Positions 61,516 to 64,000 of a stretch of 64,000 nucleotides of DNA are shown in pieces. The notes under the pieces are model-generated. The model saw only the letters and a list, made by a program, of their open reading frames with translations. It made no database searches and was not told where the DNA came from. The translations under genes were made by a program, and so were the position numbers. Each line of letters starts with the position of its first letter. Position 1 is the stretch's first letter. The DNA is from Gemmatimonadota bacterium (GTDB taxonomy: Bacteria > Latescibacterota > UBA2968), in contig PAXL01000026.1 of assembly GCA_002714465.1 (NCBI GenBank), positions 68,287 to 132,286 on the forward strand. Reading direction: 5' to 3'.

Positions 61516-62871
61516 CTACCTTCCGAACAAAACAGTCTTGAAAAAATCCAACTTCCCTACCTGTCCACCTTTGAAGGTTACCTCACACCCATCCAAATCT
61601 GAGCCTGGGGCAAATACCCTGCACAGTGGTGAGCCGGGGGCCATGGGGGCAACAGCTTCGAGAGCAGTCACGCCCATCTCCTTTGCCACATAGTAGGAGG
61701 TATCGCCACCCGTCGTCGCCGCCCTCCGAAGACCGGTCTCTTCCAAGACCCCTCTGAGCAAATGCCCAAGCCCTCGCCCGATCCGCTCCGCAGTCGTCAT
61801 TCGTGCCGTCTCGCCTGTGAGTCCCTGCTGCTCGAGGGCTACCATCGTCTCTGCGATTCTCGGGTCGTCTGGACCGCGTCCAGTATGCGCAATCACCGAC
61901 TTGCCCTTACTAACGAGAGCGCATACATCTAGTATGGCCCGCTCAACAACACGGTCCCGTCGATCATCCACAAACCCCGCTGTGTCCAGAGGACACAAAA
62001 CGAATCCCTCCACTTCAGCCGCATCGATTTGGTCGGCTGTCACGGGCGAACAGCTACCGGAAACAACAACGATCTGCTCGACCGGATCTGCCGTCAGCAT
62101 AGGGGTAGGCGAGACCTCTCCCGTTTGCTCCCAGTATGCGACTAGCGCGTACTCCAAGCCTGAAGAACCCACAACGAACGGTCCGAACTTCCGCTTTTCC
62201 CATATCGCCTGGCCCACCTTGACCAGATCCGTGTCCGAAACAGTATCGAACAACACAACCTCGCATCCCTGCTCGATCAGGGTATCGACCTTCGCTTCTG
62301 CCTGATCGAGTTCGCAGACATCCACGAGCCCGATCTGCCTGTCCGTTTGCCGACTAAGATGTACGCGGATATCCGCCTCATTCATCGGCGTCGTTGGATG
62401 ACACGACATGGTCGGATGTCGGTCCAGGCGGAACATCTCGCTGTCTAGGCCACTGGATGCGAACACGTTACCGAACGCACAGTAACGTCTTAGAATCGGA
62501 GCACCAACGATGAGGGGCACATACGAAGGTTCGAACACGTCTACCCCGACATCTACCGCCCGCCCAATGCTGCCGATCTCCGGTGAGGAATCGAAGGTGG
62601 AGCAAGTCTTATAGTGCACGATCGGTGTATTCAGAAGACGGAAGGCTTCCCAGACGGGGCGCAGTTCCTGCTCAGCCTCGTTAGGCGGCATGGCTCGTGT
62701 GCGGCCGGCGACACCGACACCTCGGACTTCACCCAGTTCCGCGACCTGCCCCCGTGTAGGCGGATCGAGGAAAAGGACAGTCCGAAGCCCCGCGAACGTC
62801 AAGGACTCCATTACGTCGGTGGATCCTGTGAAATCATCACCGTAGTAACTGATCAGGAGCCCGCTATCCAA
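61516..62871 (-). CDS. Four-carbon acid sugar kinase family protein (DUF1537)
   Basis: The protein of about 451 residues opens with YYGDDFTGSTDVMESL, the DUF1537 N-terminal signature. VVVSGSCSPVTADQI and the C-terminal ATTGGDTSYYVAKEM nucleotide-binding part complete it. The family phosphorylates threonate, erythronate, 2-oxo-tetronate or 3-oxo-isoapionate. Here a TTG start is chosen because GGAGG lies eight bases upstream; the frame is open 14 codons further. With the ApnO-like gene 190 bases downstream it makes an oxidise-then-phosphorylate pair. The aldolase or decarboxylase expected next is not in the window. Confidence 0.87.
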   Translation of the reverse strand: MDSGLLISYYGDDFTGSTDVMESLTFAGLRTVLFLDPPTRGQVAELGEVRGVGVAGRTRAMPPNEAEQELRPVWEAFRLLNTPIVHYKTCSTFDSSPEIGSIGRAVDVGVDVFEPSYVPLIVGAPILRRYCAFGNVFASSGLDSEMFRLDRHPTMSCHPTTPMNEADIRVHLSRQTDRQIGLVDVCELDQAEAKVDTLIEQGCEVVLFDTVSDTDLVKVGQAIWEKRKFGPFVVGSSGLEYALVAYWEQTGEVSPTPMLTADPVEQIVVVSGSCSPVTADQIDAAEVEGFVLCPLDTAGFVDDRRDRVVERAILDVCALVSKGKSVIAHTGRGPDDPRIAETMVALEQQGLTGETARMTTAERIGRGLGHLLRGVLEETGLRRAATTGGDTSYYVAKEMGVTALEAVAPMAPGSPLCRVFAPGSDLDGCEVTFKGGQVGKLDFFKTVLFGR

Positions 62872-62924
62872 GCAATCGACCTCCGTATCCAGCAGGAGAC
62901 GAAGCGACCACATCTATCAGCGGC

Positions 62925-62999
62925 TTCCTTAAGTATGCGCTCTCGATGACGAGATATCCGTTCTCTTTGAAGAAATTCCGCTCTGTGTTAGACAGCACG
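62925..62999 (-). pseudogene. Possible N-terminal remnant of a PhyH family gene
   Basis: From a GTG at 62999 the frame reads LSNTERNFFKENGYLVIER and then ILKEAADRC. PhyH proteins start with a helix of the form LT-E-xxFF-ENGYLVIE, so this looks like the first residues of one. After that the frame gives Arg- and Trp-rich sequence with no further PhyH motif. It overlaps the stop of the MFS gene and runs to the kinase start. Confidence 0.4.
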
Positions 63000-64000
63000 T
63001 GTTGATGAATCCCTTGTTGGGTCGACGACGAATAGTTTCAAATACATACCTGTGAACATGAATCCAATTCCGCTGAACGCAATCAGACCGGCTGGACCAT
63101 ATGCCTCGAGCAGATAGCCTCCGACTACTCCACCGAGTGCCCCCCCCACCCCCCCGCACATCATCAGGAGCGACATTCTGCTCCCCACCGAACGTGCAGG
63201 TCCTAAACCTGCGATGACGGCGGAAGCGATGCTATGGGAAAAAGCAGCGGGGAGACCGGCCACAACCTGGAGTCCGATCACGTGAGTCCTAGCCTCGACT
63301 AAGCTCAGGCCGAGTCTGCACAGTGCAAACACCACAAGACCACCGAACAGCAGGTTCACGTTCCCCACCCGGCCTGCGTATCGACCTGCAATCAAGACGA
63401 TCGGGATACTCGCCAGGCTCGAAACGGAGTGCATCGAAGTGATAAACGTCAGGGACAGCCCGATATCACTGAGACGAAGGGGGAATGCAATCTCGGACCA
63501 CTGGAACGAGAACGACTGAAACATCATCGCGGCACAGAACAGCAGGAGAGGCTTGCCCATCGATGAGGTGTCGATGTCTGTGTCGTCCTGCGCTTGCACC
63601 CGATGACGGTCACAAATCCCGAGCGCCGCAAGCATGGCCAGCATCCAGAACACCGTCATCGTCTTGAACAGCCCTGGATACCCCCACGCTTCTACGATTC
63701 GCCCCCCCGCGAGCCCCCCGATCACGAAGGACGCCGGTGATGCGATCGCCAATCGCGCGAAGGCCCGATCCCGCTGATCCGTCGCGAAGTTCAGTGCGAC
63801 GATCGCGCGTGTCAGACTGATCGCGCTCGCACCAAAAGTCCAGAGAAGGGTATTCAGAAAGCAGGCTACCCAGAGCTGGTCCGTGGTCCCCATCAACCAA
63901 CACACCGGAACCTGTATGGCAAGACATCCTACGACGAGCCGATCCCGCAGATGCCATCGGTCGCTGACCCAACCCAACGCCACAGGTCCAAAGGACAATG
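62988..64000 (-). CDS. Major facilitator superfamily transporter, N-terminus beyond the window
   Basis: The frame is open to the window edge, so the first residues are missing. At least nine membrane segments are visible, with the MFS cytoplasmic loop between helices (GWVSDRWHLRDRLVVG, the family's GxxxDRxGRR-like motif). A central charged loop (CDRHRVQAQDDTDIDTSSMG) separates the two halves. The C-terminal half continues with RYAGRVGNVNLLFGGLVVFA. A sugar-acid or drug transporter is likely. It precedes the DUF1537 kinase on the same strand and may import its substrate, though the PhyH remnant lies between them. Confidence 0.85.
   Translation of the reverse strand, partial: LSFGPVALGWVSDRWHLRDRLVVGCLAIQVPVCWLMGTTDQLWVACFLNTLLWTFGASAISLTRAIVALNFATDQRDRAFARLAIASPASFVIGGLAGGRIVEAWGYPGLFKTMTVFWMLAMLAALGICDRHRVQAQDDTDIDTSSMGKPLLLFCAAMMFQSFSFQWSEIAFPLRLSDIGLSLTFITSMHSVSSLASIPIVLIAGRYAGRVGNVNLLFGGLVVFALCRLGLSLVEARTHVIGLQVVAGLPAAFSHSIASAVIAGLGPARSVGSRMSLLMMCGGVGGALGGVVGGYLLEAYGPAGLIAFSGIGFMFTGMYLKLFVVDPTRDSSTRAV

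Noticed and set aside
1..64000. CRISPR arrays, tRNA, rRNA, integrases or transposases
   Set aside because: I saw no regular spaced repeats, no cloverleaf or T-arm (GGTTCGA) sequences in intergenic space, and no recombinase motifs.

Overview
The window is about 64 kb of moderately GC-rich bacterial chromosome. There is no rRNA, tRNA, phage, transposase or CRISPR array. The gene mix is formylglycine sulfatases, heparinase II/III-like proteins, phytanoyl-CoA dioxygenase (PhyH) proteins, enolase-superfamily acid-sugar dehydratases, many Gfo/Idh/MocA oxidoreductases, TIM-barrel sugar isomerases and a GH4 enzyme. That mix is typical of uncultured polysaccharide-degrading lineages of the FCB/PVC type, such as Latescibacterota-like genomes. 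Lipoproteins, a CBM9-like exported protein and an outer-membrane-like protein point to a Gram-negative envelope. The lineage is an inference from gene content; no phylogenetic marker is present.

Layout. 1-1756: two oligopeptide-type ABC ATPases (oppD truncated by the window edge). 1791-6107: an alditol-oxidase-like flavoenzyme, decayed reading frames, a YHS-thioredoxin protein, a broken outer-membrane protein gene and an aldo/keto reductase. 6195-7119: a gene graveyard, followed by an intact endonuclease/exonuclease/phosphatase (EEP) gene whose 3' end is copied in the graveyard. 8262-16047: esterase, sulfatase, an 858-residue-class CBM plus alpha-toroid protein, a second sulfatase and an SDR; probably a locus for a sulfated or esterified glycan. 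16392-23052: two PhyH proteins, a DUF4962/heparinase-like lyase, a NodB-like deacetylase and a beta-CASP nuclease. 23182-26579: a tightly overlapping four-gene operon containing a branched-polyamine synthase (BpsA/COG1568). 26727-27012: a compact independent transcription unit with a near-consensus promoter, an 11-codon ORF, a structured RNA and an intrinsic terminator. 27019-30539: peptide/nickel-type ABC permeases and binding protein. 30604-42834: isomerase, Gfo/Idh, PfkB kinase, TPR membrane protein, acid-sugar dehydratase, aldo/keto reductase, an unrecognised all-alpha protein and a class III aminotransferase. 43015-52480: a plus-strand catabolic run (LDH2-type dehydrogenase, flavoprotein, two enolase-superfamily enzymes, RraA-like protein, Gfo/Idh, heparinase-like lyase). 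52630-64000: minimal PolX nucleotidyltransferase, TMTC-like TPR protein, CBM9-like protein, GH4 enzyme, isomerase, coaX-birA, an acid-sugar oxidoreductase/kinase pair and an MFS transporter.

Working together, sulfatases, esterase and heparinase-like lyases would strip and cut an acidic glycan. GH4, Gfo/Idh, isomerase, dehydratase and DUF1537-kinase enzymes would then process the uronate or acid-sugar products. The ABC and MFS systems would import products. Several promoters are readable by eye as TTGAC(A/T) with 16-17 bp spacing to a TAT-like -10. The most unusual items are the small structured RNA/short-ORF unit at about 26.7-27.0 kb and the neighbouring branched-polyamine operon.
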